DNA of 64,000 nt from Chromatium okenii (lineage in GTDB: Bacteria; Pseudomonadota; Gammaproteobacteria; Chromatiales; Chromatiaceae): assembly GCF_002958735.1 (NCBI RefSeq), contig NZ_PPGH01000035.1, positions 1 to 64,000 on the forward strand. The letters are read 5' to 3'. Numbering within the stretch: position 1 is the first letter of the stretch; every line of letters starts with the position of its first letter. The position numbers were made by a program, and so were the translations under genes. This document shows, one piece after another, positions 25,438 through 35,297 of this stretch. Under the pieces are notes generated by a model. It made no database searches. It was given only the letters and a program-made list of their open reading frames with translations, and was not told the DNA's origin.

Positions 25438-26320
25438 TGTTGTGAGCGATTTTTGCGCCCCAGAGTGGCAGTTACTCCGCGCCAGCGTGCGGGGCGCTGC
25501 GCATCACCGCAGCGGTCAACCCAATCAAGACGCGGCGCGGCGCTTCCAGTTGGCGGGGCAGGCACAAATGCTCGCGCTGGCGGATGGGCACGGCAGCACC
25601 AAGAGCTTTCGCAGTCAATGCGGAGCGCGGTTGGCGGTGCTGGCGGCGCAACAGGTGTGCAAGCATCTGGTTGAATTTGAACATCTTTCGCAGTGCAAAC
25701 ACTGGGCGGAAGAGCAATTGCCGGTGGCGGTGGTGCGGCAGTGGCAGGAACGGGTGGAACGGCGGCTGGCGCGGCAACCGTTCACCGCTGCGGAATTGGC
25801 ACCGCTCAATGATGCAGCGCGGCGGCAATTAGAAAACCAGCCATTGATTGCTTATGGTTCGACCTTATTGGCGGTGATTGTTGCGCCCAAATTTATTCTA
25901 TATCTGCAATTGGGCGATGGGGATTTGCTCACGATGACAACAGAAGGAAACATCGTGCGCCCATTTGCTAAAGATGCGCGATTGATTGCGAATGAAACGA
26001 CGTCGTTGTGCTCAGAAAAAGCGTGGAATGAAATGCAAATTTGCTTTCAACCCTTAGCTGGCGCTCCGCCGACATTGATTTTAATGGCGACCGATGGTTA
26101 TGCGAACTCTTACCGCGACGAGGAGAGTTTTCAACAAGTGGCGCGAGAGTATTGGGAATTGTTGCGCGGCACAGATCAAGCAGCCGTGAAACCTTATTTG
26201 CGCGACTGGTTAAATGACATCTCACAGCATGGCAGCGGCGATGATATTAGTTTGGGGCTAATCTGGCGCGATGAAACGATGCAGTTTTTAATTGATATGC
26301 GTTCAGAATCGGGTTGTTAA
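25424..26320 (+). CDS. PP2C-family protein phosphatase (TerY-P triad)
   Basis: The 298-residue protein has the PP2C metal-binding motifs: PNQDAARRF, LALADGHGS, a YLQLGDGDLL strand, ATDGYANS and GSGDDISLGLI. It should remove phosphate from Ser/Thr, probably opposing the kinase of the same operon. The start is not certain: ATG 25424 overlaps the vWA gene by 14 nt, while GTG 25442 is a good alternative. The long open frame upstream of 25424 is only overlap with the vWA gene. Stop TAA at 26318-26320 ends the operon; no clear terminator follows. Confidence 0.87.
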   Translation: MMCGDVVSDFCAPEWQLLRASVRGAAHHRSGQPNQDAARRFQLAGQAQMLALADGHGSTKSFRSQCGARLAVLAAQQVCKHLVEFEHLSQCKHWAEEQLPVAVVRQWQERVERRLARQPFTAAELAPLNDAARRQLENQPLIAYGSTLLAVIVAPKFILYLQLGDGDLLTMTTEGNIVRPFAKDARLIANETTSLCSEKAWNEMQICFQPLAGAPPTLILMATDGYANSYRDEESFQQVAREYWELLRGTDQAAVKPYLRDWLNDISQHGSGDDISLGLIWRDETMQFLIDMRSESGC

Positions 26321-26365
26321 AAATGCTGCTTCAATTCCTTAATTGAATTGCAGTAGGATTATCGC

Positions 26366-26394
26366 TTGACGCTGCTGCTCTATCTATGTTTTTA
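26366..26394 (+). promoter_or_regulatory. Candidate sigma70 promoter of leader C
   Basis: TTGACG (26366-26371), 17 bp, TTTTTA (26389-26394). The spacing is identical to copies A and B. Confidence 0.58.
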
Positions 26395-26618
26395 TTTGTT
26401 GTAAGAGGCGTCGAACCCTCGTAAAGCGGATTCCGCACCCGTCAGACATGCGGTGTTTTTGCCCAACGGTTTCAAGATTTTTTAATCGCTGGGAGTGTGG
26501 TAAATATCTGAATAATCAGTAATAACCACGCGGTTCTTTACGCCGTTTCGACCCTCCCGACCGTCCAAGTCTTATTTGGATAAATCAATTGTGTCGAAGC
26601 AAATGTAAAGAGACCATC
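26395..26618 (+). ncRNA. C4-type antisense leader RNA, copy C
   Basis: The core has CTGGGAGTGTGGTAAATA, a CTGA/TCAG hairpin, CCACGCGG and CCCTCCCGAC. Element a' TTTCGAC (26546-26552) is complementary to GTCGAA upstream (26410-26415) and downstream (26593-26598). Element b' TCTTTAC (26535-26541) is complementary to GTAAAG upstream (26421-26426) and GTAAAGA downstream (26605-26611), the latter covering the Shine-Dalgarno. A GCGGA-TT-CCGC hairpin precedes the core and a CCAA/TTGG hairpin follows it. Its a' element resembles that of copy D but the b' elements differ. Confidence 0.86.
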
Positions 26619-27227
26619 ATGGAAACCAACAACACTCTCACCCTCACGCCAATCAACGGCGAACTCCGTATTCGTGACATTGATCTAGCCGAACGGCTTG
26701 GGTTCGCTGATCCGCGCATGATCCGTAAGCTCATTAAGAGCAACAAAGAAAAACTCAGTGAATTCAGTGTTCTTAAAGTCGCTACGAAAAACTTCGGCGA
26801 CCAAGGTGGACGCCCTGCGACAGAATACTACTTGGATCAGAATCAGGCGATTTTCATCTGCATGAAATCAGAGACCGACAATGCAAAATCGGTCCAGATT
26901 GAAATTGTGAAGATATTTTCATCACATTTACAGTTGTTAGATGTCCTTCGTGCTTTAGATGAGTTTGAAGTCCCTGACGATTTGCCGAATATGTACGTTT
27001 ATGCCATTAAGGAAAAGAGTACCGGAAACATCAAGCTAGGTATCAGCAGAGACCCTAAATCTAGGTTAAGACAACTACAAACAGGCAATTCCAGCGAGCT
27101 TGAACTAATAGCTTATCGTAAAGCTGAGAATAGATTTCAAGATGAGAAAGACCTTCAGCAATTGGCTACTGATTATCATATTCGTGGGGAATGGTTTTCT
27201 CCTTCTGCATTAGAAGTAATGCAATAA
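26619..27227 (+). CDS. Antirepressor-like protein with C-terminal T5orf172/GIY-YIG-type domain
   Basis: The 202-residue protein starts METNNTL. Residues 15-105 form an N-terminal antirepressor/DNA-binding domain (IRDIDLAERLGFADPRMIRK, GGRPATEYYLDQNQAIFICM). The C-terminal part (residues 120-202) resembles the T5orf172/MUG113 domain, a GIY-YIG-nuclease-like fold: YVYAIKEKSTGNIKLGISRD, RLRQLQTGNSSELELIAY and GEWFSPSALEVM. The ATG at 26619 follows the leader. The domain combination is common in phage-encoded Bro-like proteins. Nuclease activity is not established. Confidence 0.83.
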   Translation: METNNTLTLTPINGELRIRDIDLAERLGFADPRMIRKLIKSNKEKLSEFSVLKVATKNFGDQGGRPATEYYLDQNQAIFICMKSETDNAKSVQIEIVKIFSSHLQLLDVLRALDEFEVPDDLPNMYVYAIKEKSTGNIKLGISRDPKSRLRQLQTGNSSELELIAYRKAENRFQDEKDLQQLATDYHIRGEWFSPSALEVMQ

Positions 27228-27264
27228 AAGGCAATGCTGGAACCGAGTAGATAATTTGACTAAA

Positions 27265-27378
27265 AGCGATATTGCCGAGGCAGTGCGAACATTTCTGGAG
27301 GATGCGATTCAGGTCACGCGCTGCATGTGTGAATCGCCATTATTGAATGGCAGACACTTTCGTTATTTTAAAGCGTAG
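27265..27378 (+). pseudogene. Orphan copy of the KilA-N gene 3' end
   Basis: This stretch is nearly identical to the last 38 codons of the KilA-N gene at 21609-22364 (SDIAxAVRTFL, DAIQVTRCMCESPLLNGR) and ends at an in-frame TAG. It has no start codon and lies 37 nt after the T5orf172-type gene. It is the scar of a recombination in which the front of a KilA-N-type gene was replaced. Confidence 0.85.
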
Positions 27379-27467
27379 ATAACCCGGTGATCTCTTACTG
27401 ATGTCGCGCCGCAGTGCGATTTTTATTACGGTGCTGCGGCGAGATAAAACGAGTACTGAATAAACTT

Positions 27468-28309
27468 TTATTCGTCCAATGCAAGTCCCAATTTATACAA
27501 CAGATTCTTTTTAATTCCCGTGATTTGCACTGTTGCATCGACTGCCTGACGCAGCGGTAAATGCGCCAGCAAAATTTCAATACTCGCGCTGCTTCAATCA
27601 TCTTGGCATCGTTCGCCGGCGCCCGACCTTCCATCACCATCACCAATTCGCCGCGCTGTTGATCGGGATCGCTCGCCACTCGCGCCCTCAGTTCCTCCGC
27701 CGATCCACTCAAAAACGTCTCAAACCGTTTCGTCATTTCCCGCGCCAGCACCACGCGCCGTTCGCCCAACACCGCACCAATATCTGCCAGCGTTTCCAGC
27801 ACCCGTTTGGCGCTTTCATAAATAATCAGCGTTCCCGGCTCCTCGGCTACTGCGGCGAGCCACGTCCGCCGCTGCGCACTGGTGCGCGGCGGAAAACCCA
27901 AAAATAAAAACCGATCGGTCGGCAACCCAGCCGCTGACAGCGCACAAATTGCCGCACACGCACCCGGCACTGGAACTACCGCCAGCCCGCGTTCTCGCGC
28001 TGCGACCACAATGCGATACCCCGGATCACTCAACAACGGCGTTCCGGCATCAGACACCAGCGCCACCGTTTGCCCAGCTTCCAGCGCCGCGACCAAACGT
28101 GGCACTGCGCCAGCTTCATTGTGATCGTGATATGCCAACAATCGCGGCGCATTGATTCCGAAATGACTCAATAAATGGAGGGTTTCGCGGGTATCTTCCG
28201 CCGCAATCAGATCGACTTTTGCCAGCACCAATCGCGCCCGCTCCGTCATATCCGCCAGATTGCCGATTGGCGTTGCCACTACGTATAGTGTTCCGGGTTC
28301 CAGTGTCAT
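27468..28309 (-). CDS. rsmI: 16S rRNA (cytidine-1402-2'-O)-methyltransferase RsmI (C-terminal frameshift)
   Basis: The protein matches RsmI from its start (TLYVVATPIGNLADMTERA, AAEDTRETLHLLSHFG, LVSDAGTPLLSDPGYR). It 2'-O-methylates C1402 of 16S rRNA with AdoMet. After MIEAARV the frame breaks near 27580. In the adjacent frame the expected end (LAHLPLRQAVDATVQITG, then LYKLGLALDE) is present and stops at 27468-27470, so I extend the gene there. It is divergent from lpoA, the same arrangement as yraL-yraM in Escherichia coli. Confidence 0.9.
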
Positions 28310-28359
28310 TTTTTGCCTTCCGTTACTTACCCAACAGCCGCCACAGCGGAATAAAAATC

Positions 28360-30167
28360 ATGTTAAAACATTATATTACTGCACGGCGTGCTGCCGTCGC
28401 TGTCTGGTTGAGCGCACTCTTAACCAGCGTCTTACTCACCGCTTGCAGCACCAATCCCAGCACACAACAGGCGCACTATCTCGCCCCCATTCCCGCAGCC
28501 AAACTCGAACGCGCTGCTGCCCTTGAAACACAAGGCAAATCCGCTGACGCAGCGGCGCTATATCTCAATTTAGCCAGCAAAGTGAGTGCGCCAGCGCGAA
28601 CCCAATTACAACTCAACGCTGCTCGCGCCTATCTCAACGCCGGTCAAACCGCCGCTGCGCAGCAAACTCTCGACGCCATTGCTGCGCCTTCGCAGCTTCC
28701 CGCCGTGCAACAGGCACTGCTGCAACTCACGCAAGCAGATTTGGCGTTACTTGACGACCGCCCGCAAGACGCGATTGCGCTGCTTAAACGGCTAACAGTG
28801 TCGGCACTGTCGCCGGAACAGCAACGCCAGCGCCTCGGCAGTCTGGCGGCTGCGCAGCGTCTCAGTCATCAGCCGCTCGCAGCCGCGAAAACGTTAAGCG
28901 TTCTCAATCAACAACTTGATGATCCAAATGCGCGATTGCTCAATCAGGTATCGCTGATTTCCACGCTCAACCAACTCAGTGATGCCGAGCTGCAAAACAT
29001 CGTTCACGACGGCGATGTGCGGCTAAAAGGCTGGGCAGAAATCGCCCAACTCGTCCGTGACGCTGGCGACAATCTTGCCGGATTGCCCAGCACCTATCGG
29101 CAATGGCGACAAACCCATCCGCGTCATGCGGCGCTGCCCGGGCTGGCGCGAGCTTACGTTGCCACACTTTCCGGCGGTTACGCACCCGGCGCTCAAGTCA
29201 CCATCATGCTGCCGCGCAGTGGCTATTTTGCGGCGGCAGCTAAAGCCATTCGCGCTGGCATCACCGCTGCGTATCAAGCCGATGATCCGCAGCAGCGCCC
29301 AACGCTCACTTTTGTTGATAGCACGCAAGACAATCGTTTGCTCGCCATTCACGCCAAAGCCATTGCGGATGGCGTCGATTACGTCATCGGTCCGCTGCAA
29401 AAATCAGCGGTCGATGATTTGGCAGCGCAGCGCATGTTGACCGTGCCGACGCTGGCGCTCAATGAAACGACCCAAATTGATAAACGCGCCGACAATCTGT
29501 TTCAGTTTTCGCTGTCGCCCGAAAACGAAGCGGCAGAAATCGCCAATAAAGCCTACGCTCGTGGGCTGCGGCAGGCGCTGCTGTTGTATCCAAATGATGC
29601 GTGGGGCGAACGGCTGGCGCAGGCGTTTTTGCAAAAATGGGGCGCATTGGGTGGTGTCATGCGTGGGCAAGCGCGATATGCCACTGCCGAGCCTAACGCT
29701 GCGCCGCTCGGCAAATTGCTGGATGACAACGCCGCTGATCTGCTGTTTTTAGTGCGGCGACACCAGAAACAGCGCGTCAACTTTATCCCAGCATTCATCT
29801 TGCTGCGCCGCCGACACTGACGGTCATGGCGACTTCGCATGTTTACAGCGGGGATGCTGATCCGCAGCACAACGCCGCATTGGACGGACTCTGTTTTGTG
29901 GATATTCCGTGGATGCTGACCGCACATCAGAACGTCACGCATGGGCGAGTGGATGCGCTGGCGCGGCTGTATGCGATGGGCATAGATGCGTATCGACTGC
30001 TGCCGCGTTTGACGGGTTTGGCAAACAATCCCGGCGGCTATTATCCCGGACAAACCGGCGGACTGTCGGTTGATCAAGTGGGACGGATTCAGCGCCAGCT
30101 CCGCTCAATTGTTTCAGTGATGGCGGCGAGGTCATTCCCGCCCAATGATGCGATATTTCAGTCTTGA
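28360..30167 (+). CDS. lpoA: Penicillin-binding protein activator LpoA (one frameshift)
   Basis: This outer-membrane lipoprotein (signal peptide with lipobox LLTAC, then STNPS) reaches through the periplasm to stimulate PBP1A. The N-terminal half consists of TPR-like helical repeats (LYLNLASKVSAPARTQLQLN and similar). The C-terminal half has the periplasmic-binding-protein fold (VTIMLPRSGYFAAAAKAIRA, VDYVIGPLQKSAVDDL). The frame shifts near 29755, after LLFLV, and continues ATPETARQLYPSIHLA to the stop at 30167. The total is about 600 residues, normal for the family. ATG 28360 is chosen for the signal peptide. Confidence 0.9.
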
Positions 30168-30218
30168 GAAAAGTTTAGCGATAATGTTTGGTTCTATTCA
30201 CAACAGCCGCTGCCGCCT

Positions 30219-33200
30219 ATGAATTTCCTCGACGCCATCGACATTCACAATACCCAGCAATTGGACGCGCTCTCTGGGGAACAACTGGATCAATTGCCAT
30301 TTGGAAGTATTCGCGTCAATGCCGCTGGCGTCATTCTGTTTTACAGCCGCGCTCAAGCCAAACTGGTGAATCGAGAACCAACGGCAGTGCTCGGACGTAA
30401 TTTTTTCTCCGAAGTTGCGCCCTGCACGGTAGTTCCAGAATTTTACGGACGCTTCCGCCAAGGAGTGCTCACCGGCAACTTGAATACAACGTTTGAATTC
30501 GTCTTTGATTTTGAAATGCACCCAGTGCAAGTGCGTATTCGTATGCGGGCATCGAATCGTGCTGGCGAATTTTGGATTCTCATTGAGCCGTTGCGCCAGC
30601 TCGCACCACGCAATGAAAACGTGGCTTATGAATTGATTGCTGGCAAATTCTGCGAATCAATTGCTGCGCTCTCCGCAGTTTCATTCGACTTTTCGCAATG
30701 CGATCGTGAGCCCATTGCCACCTGCGGCATGATTCAACCCTTTGGTTGTTTATTGGTACTTGATCCGCAAACCCTGTGCATTGATGCCTGCAGCGCCAAT
30801 ACCGCGATGTATTTGGGACAGGATCCCGGAACGCTGCTCGGTGCGCCAGTGAGCGAAGTTTTGACGGAATGTGATACTGATTTACACGCTTGTCTGAGCG
30901 CAACCGGCAGTGACGTTGATTTTTGTCCGTCATTTTTTCAAGCCGCCGCGACTGCCGATGCACAACTGCTGCTCGATGTTCGAGTGCACCGCTGGCGCGG
31001 ACGCTTGCTGCTAGAAATGGAGCCGCATGGCGACATGGCGATGGATATCCGTCTGCGTGGTTTCGATGTGGAATCGTTCCAGCGCCGCCTGCGTACCAGC
31101 ACCGATACGGCTGCCGTGTGTCACGAAGCAGTCACTGCGCTGCGTTATCTCACTGAATTTGAACGCGTCGTTGCTTATCGGTTTTGAACCGGAAGATGAC
31201 GGCATCGTGATTGCGGAAAGTGTGTTGCCGGGCGCTTGGCCGCCAATTATCGGACTGCGCTATCCCGCCACCGATATTCCCCGTCAAGCGCGGGCGCTGT
31301 ATCGGGAAACGCCGCTGCGTTATGCACCCAGCCGCGATCATCCAGACATACCGCTGTTGAGTCGCACTCTCGCCACTGACAGCATTGACATCGGCATCGC
31401 CCATTTACGTGCCCAGTCGCCAATTCATCGCAACTATTTGAAACGCTTCGCTGTGAACGGTTCGATGTCGCTGTCCATCATGGCGGAAGGGCGGTTGTGG
31501 GGATTGATTATCTTTCACCATCGCGCTCCGCATCCCGTGACGACCTACACGCGGCGGCGCTTAAACGAATTAGCGGGTTGTTTATCGGCGCGGCTGGCGC
31601 TGATCGAAGAACGCGACCGCAATCGTGCGACCGAGCAGGGCATGGCAGAAGTCAACGGCGTCGTCAGTGAAATCGACATCGAGCAGCCGTTTCCAGAGAA
31701 TTTCATCGGCAAGGGGCAATTGCTGTGCGACCTCGTCGATGCCGACTTGGTGCAGATTTACCATCACAGCCAGCCGCTGTTTTTGGGACAAGACTGCAAT
31801 TTGCCGGCTGAACATAACCAGAAACTGCTGGATTTTTTGCGCACTCATCCCGGTCCGCTGTGGTGCTCCGATTGTCTGTCCAGCGAGTTCGAGCCAGCGG
31901 CTGCCTATCCCGATCGGCTCGCTGGAGTCATGGCGATCTTCATCGACAATCGTCACGAAGATATTCTGCTGTTTGGGCGGCGGCGGATTAAATACACCGT
32001 CAACTGGGGCGCTGATCCTTCATCGCTGCCTTTTGCCAGCGACGACAACGAACCACAACCGTTTGGCTGGCCAAAACGCAATTTTCAAGTGTGGCAGGAA
32101 GAACGGACGCATCATGCTCGTCCGTGGTCGGCAGTCGCACAAGCCACTGGATTGGCACTGAAAAATCTGATTCAGCAGGTCATCGTCGCCAACGCTGCCA
32201 TTTTGAGCGGTTGGCGCAATCGCTGGCGCGGCAACGCGATCAACTGCGTGATTCGCGTGAAGAAATGTGTCATCGCGCCATGCACGACAGCCTGACCGGA
32301 TTGCCGAATCGGGCGCATTTCCGCGATGCACTGAATCACGCCATTGAAATCTGCCAGCGCGAAGGCACTGAATTTGCGGTGGCGCTGCTCGACATCGACC
32401 ATTTCAAAACGATCAATGACACGCTCGGTCACGACAAAGGCGATGTGCTGTTGTGTGCGTTGGCGAATCGCATTACCGCCATTCTTCCGCAATCCGCGAT
32501 GGTCGCTCGGTTGGGCGGCGATGAATTCGCGCTGATGCTGCCGCAACAGATGGACGTCGAACCACTCGATCAAGCCGAGCAATTGATCGAAGGCTTGCGG
32601 CGGTTGATCGTGATTGACGGCGATAATTTTTCCATTAGCTGCTCGCTCGGGCTGGCGCTGGGTTCCTGCGATTCCGAGCCCGGCGATCTACTGAAACAAG
32701 CCGATCTCGCGCTGTATCGCGCCAAAGAAGAAGGGCGCAATTGCGCTCGTCCGTTCGATAAACGTCTGGAATCACAGGCACATCAGCGATTGGAAATTGA
32801 TCGCATTGTGCTGGGACGTTCGCCGATGGACGCGATTGAAATCGTGCTCCAGCCGCAAATCGCCATCTGCGCCGCACATCCGCATTGTCGTTTTGAAGTG
32901 TTATCGCGCTGGCGCACCAGTGATGGCGGTCTCATCATGCCCAACGATTTCATTCCCGCAGTGGAACGCAACGGCTTGATTCGTGCTGTCACTGCGGTTG
33001 TATTGCACCAATCTATTCGTCTGCTGCGCGAGCGACTTGAAAATCATGGTTCGGATATTCGGCTGGGCATCAATGTTTCCGCTGCCGATTTGGAAGAACG
33101 CAGCTTTGCACGGCGGCTGCTCGAAGACCTTCACGCTGCCGATGTGCCGCCAGATTTAATTGAAATTGAAATCACGGAGTCGATGCTGCTGCGCATGACC

Positions 33201-33566
33201 GCCAGCGTTAAAGCCTCGTTGAATACCTTGAATCGCGGCGGCATTCAGTTATCGCTGGATGATTTTGGGACGGGGTTTAGTTCGATGGTGTATCTGCGCG
33301 AGTTACCGATTTCCAGTTTGAAAATCGACCGTGATTTTATTCGTGGGATTGAAACGTCGCGTGATCGCAATCTCATTGCTGGAATGATTGCGATGGCACA
33401 TTCCATTGGAAAAGAAGTGATTGCTGAGGGCATTGAAACACCGCAGCAGTTGGAATTGCTTAAAACGCTTGGTTGCGATTGGGGACAGGGTTATCTTTGG
33501 TCGCGTCCCATTCCACCCATACCGGCGTTGGCACAGTTTGCTGCGCCTATTCCTCCGCTGACATAA
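30219..33566 (+). CDS. PYP-bacteriophytochrome-GGDEF-EAL photoreceptor (two frameshifts)
   Basis: One protein of about 1,110 residues is split by shifts near 31185 and 32205, both in T-runs. Residues 1-125 are a photoactive yellow protein domain: Y42, R52 and the chromophore cysteine C69 (EVAPCTVVPEFYG) are present, but E46 is Gln and T50 is Val. A bacteriophytochrome PAS-GAF-PHY core follows, with biliverdin cysteine C161 (QCDREPIATCG), PATDIPRQARALY, the SPIH histidine and FHHRAPHP. GGDEF (RLGGDEFALML) and EAL (EVL, then NVSAADLEE, DDFGTGFSS, AEGIETPQQ) end it. It should link blue and red light to cyclic-di-GMP. The layout matches Ppd proteins of purple sulfur bacteria. Confidence 0.9.
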
Positions 33567-33588
33567 ATCACACGACGCACCATTCATC

Positions 33589-34428
33589 ATGCCTGATCGC
33601 TACGCCGTTATCGGCAACCCCATTTCTCACAGTAAATCGCCGCAAATTCACGCCGAATTTGCGCTGCAAACCTGTCAATCACTTGAATACAGCCGCTTGC
33701 TCGGTGATCTCACCAATTTTAATGGCGATGTGCGCCAGTTTTTTGCCAACGCAGGGCGCGGGCTGAATGTCACGGTTCCATTCAAAGCGCAGGCGTGGGC
33801 GCTCGCCGACGAACGCAGTCCACAAGCCGAACTTGCTGGCGCAGTCAATACGTTGACGCAATTGCCCAACGGTAGGTTGCGCGGCGATAACACCGACGGC
33901 GTGGGCTTGGTGCGCGATCTCAGTCGTAATCATGGGTTTGAGTTGCGCGGTGCACAGGTGCTGCTGCTCGGCGCGGGCGGCGCGGCGCGAGGCGTGATTC
34001 AACCGTTGCTGGAAGCGAGCGTGGCGCAGTTGGTCGTCGCCAACCGCACTGCGGTAAAAGCAGTTGAATTGGCAGCGCAATTTGCACCAATTGGCGCAGT
34101 GCGCGGGTGCGGATTAGAAGCGCTCGCTGGTCGCCAGTTCGATCTGATTATTAACGCCACTTCTGCCGGGTTGAGCGATGCAGTGCCCGCAATCCCAGCG
34201 GAATGTTTGACTGCCGGCGGGTGGATTTACGACATGCTCTACAGCGACCAATGCACTGCCTTTCAACGCTGGGGACAGACGCACGGCGCAGCGCGAGCAC
34301 TGGATGGTTTGGGAATGTTGGTGGAACAGGCAGCGGAATCATTTTGGTTGTGGCGCGGAGTGCGCCCGGACACTGCGCCGATCATCACGCAATTGCGCGG
34401 CACAGCAGCAGCGGGGTCACGCGGATGA
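33589..34428 (+). CDS. aroE: Shikimate dehydrogenase
   Basis: The 279-residue AroE reduces 3-dehydroshikimate to shikimate with NADPH in aromatic amino-acid synthesis. Motifs seen are YAVIGNPISHSKSPQIH, NVTVPFK with the catalytic lysine, GAVNTL, GDNTDGVGL, the NADP loop GAGGAARGV and the NRT segment. The TGA overlaps the ATG of the next gene (ATGA), so the two are translated together. Confidence 0.95.
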   Translation: MPDRYAVIGNPISHSKSPQIHAEFALQTCQSLEYSRLLGDLTNFNGDVRQFFANAGRGLNVTVPFKAQAWALADERSPQAELAGAVNTLTQLPNGRLRGDNTDGVGLVRDLSRNHGFELRGAQVLLLGAGGAARGVIQPLLEASVAQLVVANRTAVKAVELAAQFAPIGAVRGCGLEALAGRQFDLIINATSAGLSDAVPAIPAECLTAGGWIYDMLYSDQCTAFQRWGQTHGAARALDGLGMLVEQAAESFWLWRGVRPDTAPIITQLRGTAAAGSRG

Positions 34429-35297
34429 AAGTTGCAGTGCTGGGAATTGGGTTGCTGGGTGCGGAAATCGCGCTGCGGTTGCAACAGCAAGGACATGAAG
34501 TGATTGGCGTTAATCGCGGTTGTGAACGCCCGCGTTTTGACGCAGTGCGCCAGCGCGGATTGACCGTAACAGCGGACACCGCAGCGGCAGTGGCGAATGC
34601 CGAATTCATTCTGTTGCTGTTGAGCGATGCAGCGGCAATTCAAGAAATGCTGTTTGCTTCTGCAACACCAATCGAACTGCGCAAGCGTTTGGTGGTGCAA
34701 ATGGGCACGATTGCGCCAGCGGAAAGTCGGGCATTGGCTGCGCAGATTGCCGCACTCGGCGGCGCGTATGTGGAAGCGCCAGTGCTCGGCAGTCTGCCGG
34801 AAGCGCGAGCTGGCACATTGATCGTGATGGCGGGCGGCGCGGGCGAATTGTTTGCGCGTTGCCAGCCGCTGTTGACGGCGCTGAGTCCACATCCGCAGCA
34901 CATCGGCGCAGTCGGTCAGGCTTCCGCGCTGAAATTGGCGATGAATCAATTGATTGCCGGATTAACCGCCACTTTTGCGCTGAGTTTGGGATTGGTGCGG
35001 CACGAAGGAATTGCGGTGGAGCAGTTTATGGCGCTGCTGCGTTCCAGTGCGTTGTATGCGCCGACGTTTGATAAAAAACTGGACAACTATTTGACGCACG
35101 ATTACAGCGGCGCGAACTTTCCGCTCAAGCATTTACACAAGGATGTGCGGCTATTTCAACAGGTTGCAGCGGAGAGCGGTTTGGATTCCAGTGTGCTCGC
35201 AGCGATTGCTGCCGGCTGCGTTCGTGCTGAATCCGCCGGATGTGCCGATCAAGATTATTCCGTACTTTATGAAGCACTGACCAACAATGACCACTGA
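34425..35297 (+). CDS. NAD(P)-dependent beta-hydroxyacid dehydrogenase family protein
   Basis: The 290-residue protein belongs to the 3-hydroxyisobutyrate/6-phosphogluconate dehydrogenase superfamily. The Rossmann motif VLGIGLLGAEIALRL is at the N-terminus, VEAPVLGSLPEARAG is the substrate loop, and KLAMNQLIAG holds the catalytic lysine. Related proteins reduce small beta-hydroxyacids or semialdehydes; the substrate cannot be named. It is coupled to aroE by ATGA overlap and overlaps the downstream Hpt gene by 11 nt. Confidence 0.85.
   Translation: MKVAVLGIGLLGAEIALRLQQQGHEVIGVNRGCERPRFDAVRQRGLTVTADTAAAVANAEFILLLLSDAAAIQEMLFASATPIELRKRLVVQMGTIAPAESRALAAQIAALGGAYVEAPVLGSLPEARAGTLIVMAGGAGELFARCQPLLTALSPHPQHIGAVGQASALKLAMNQLIAGLTATFALSLGLVRHEGIAVEQFMALLRSSALYAPTFDKKLDNYLTHDYSGANFPLKHLHKDVRLFQQVAAESGLDSSVLAAIAAGCVRAESAGCADQDYSVLYEALTNNDH

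Noticed and set aside
7778..27227. A complete prophage carrying the antirepressor genes
   Set aside because: No integrase, terminase, capsid or lysis gene is visible near any of the four loci; they sit among ordinary chromosomal genes.
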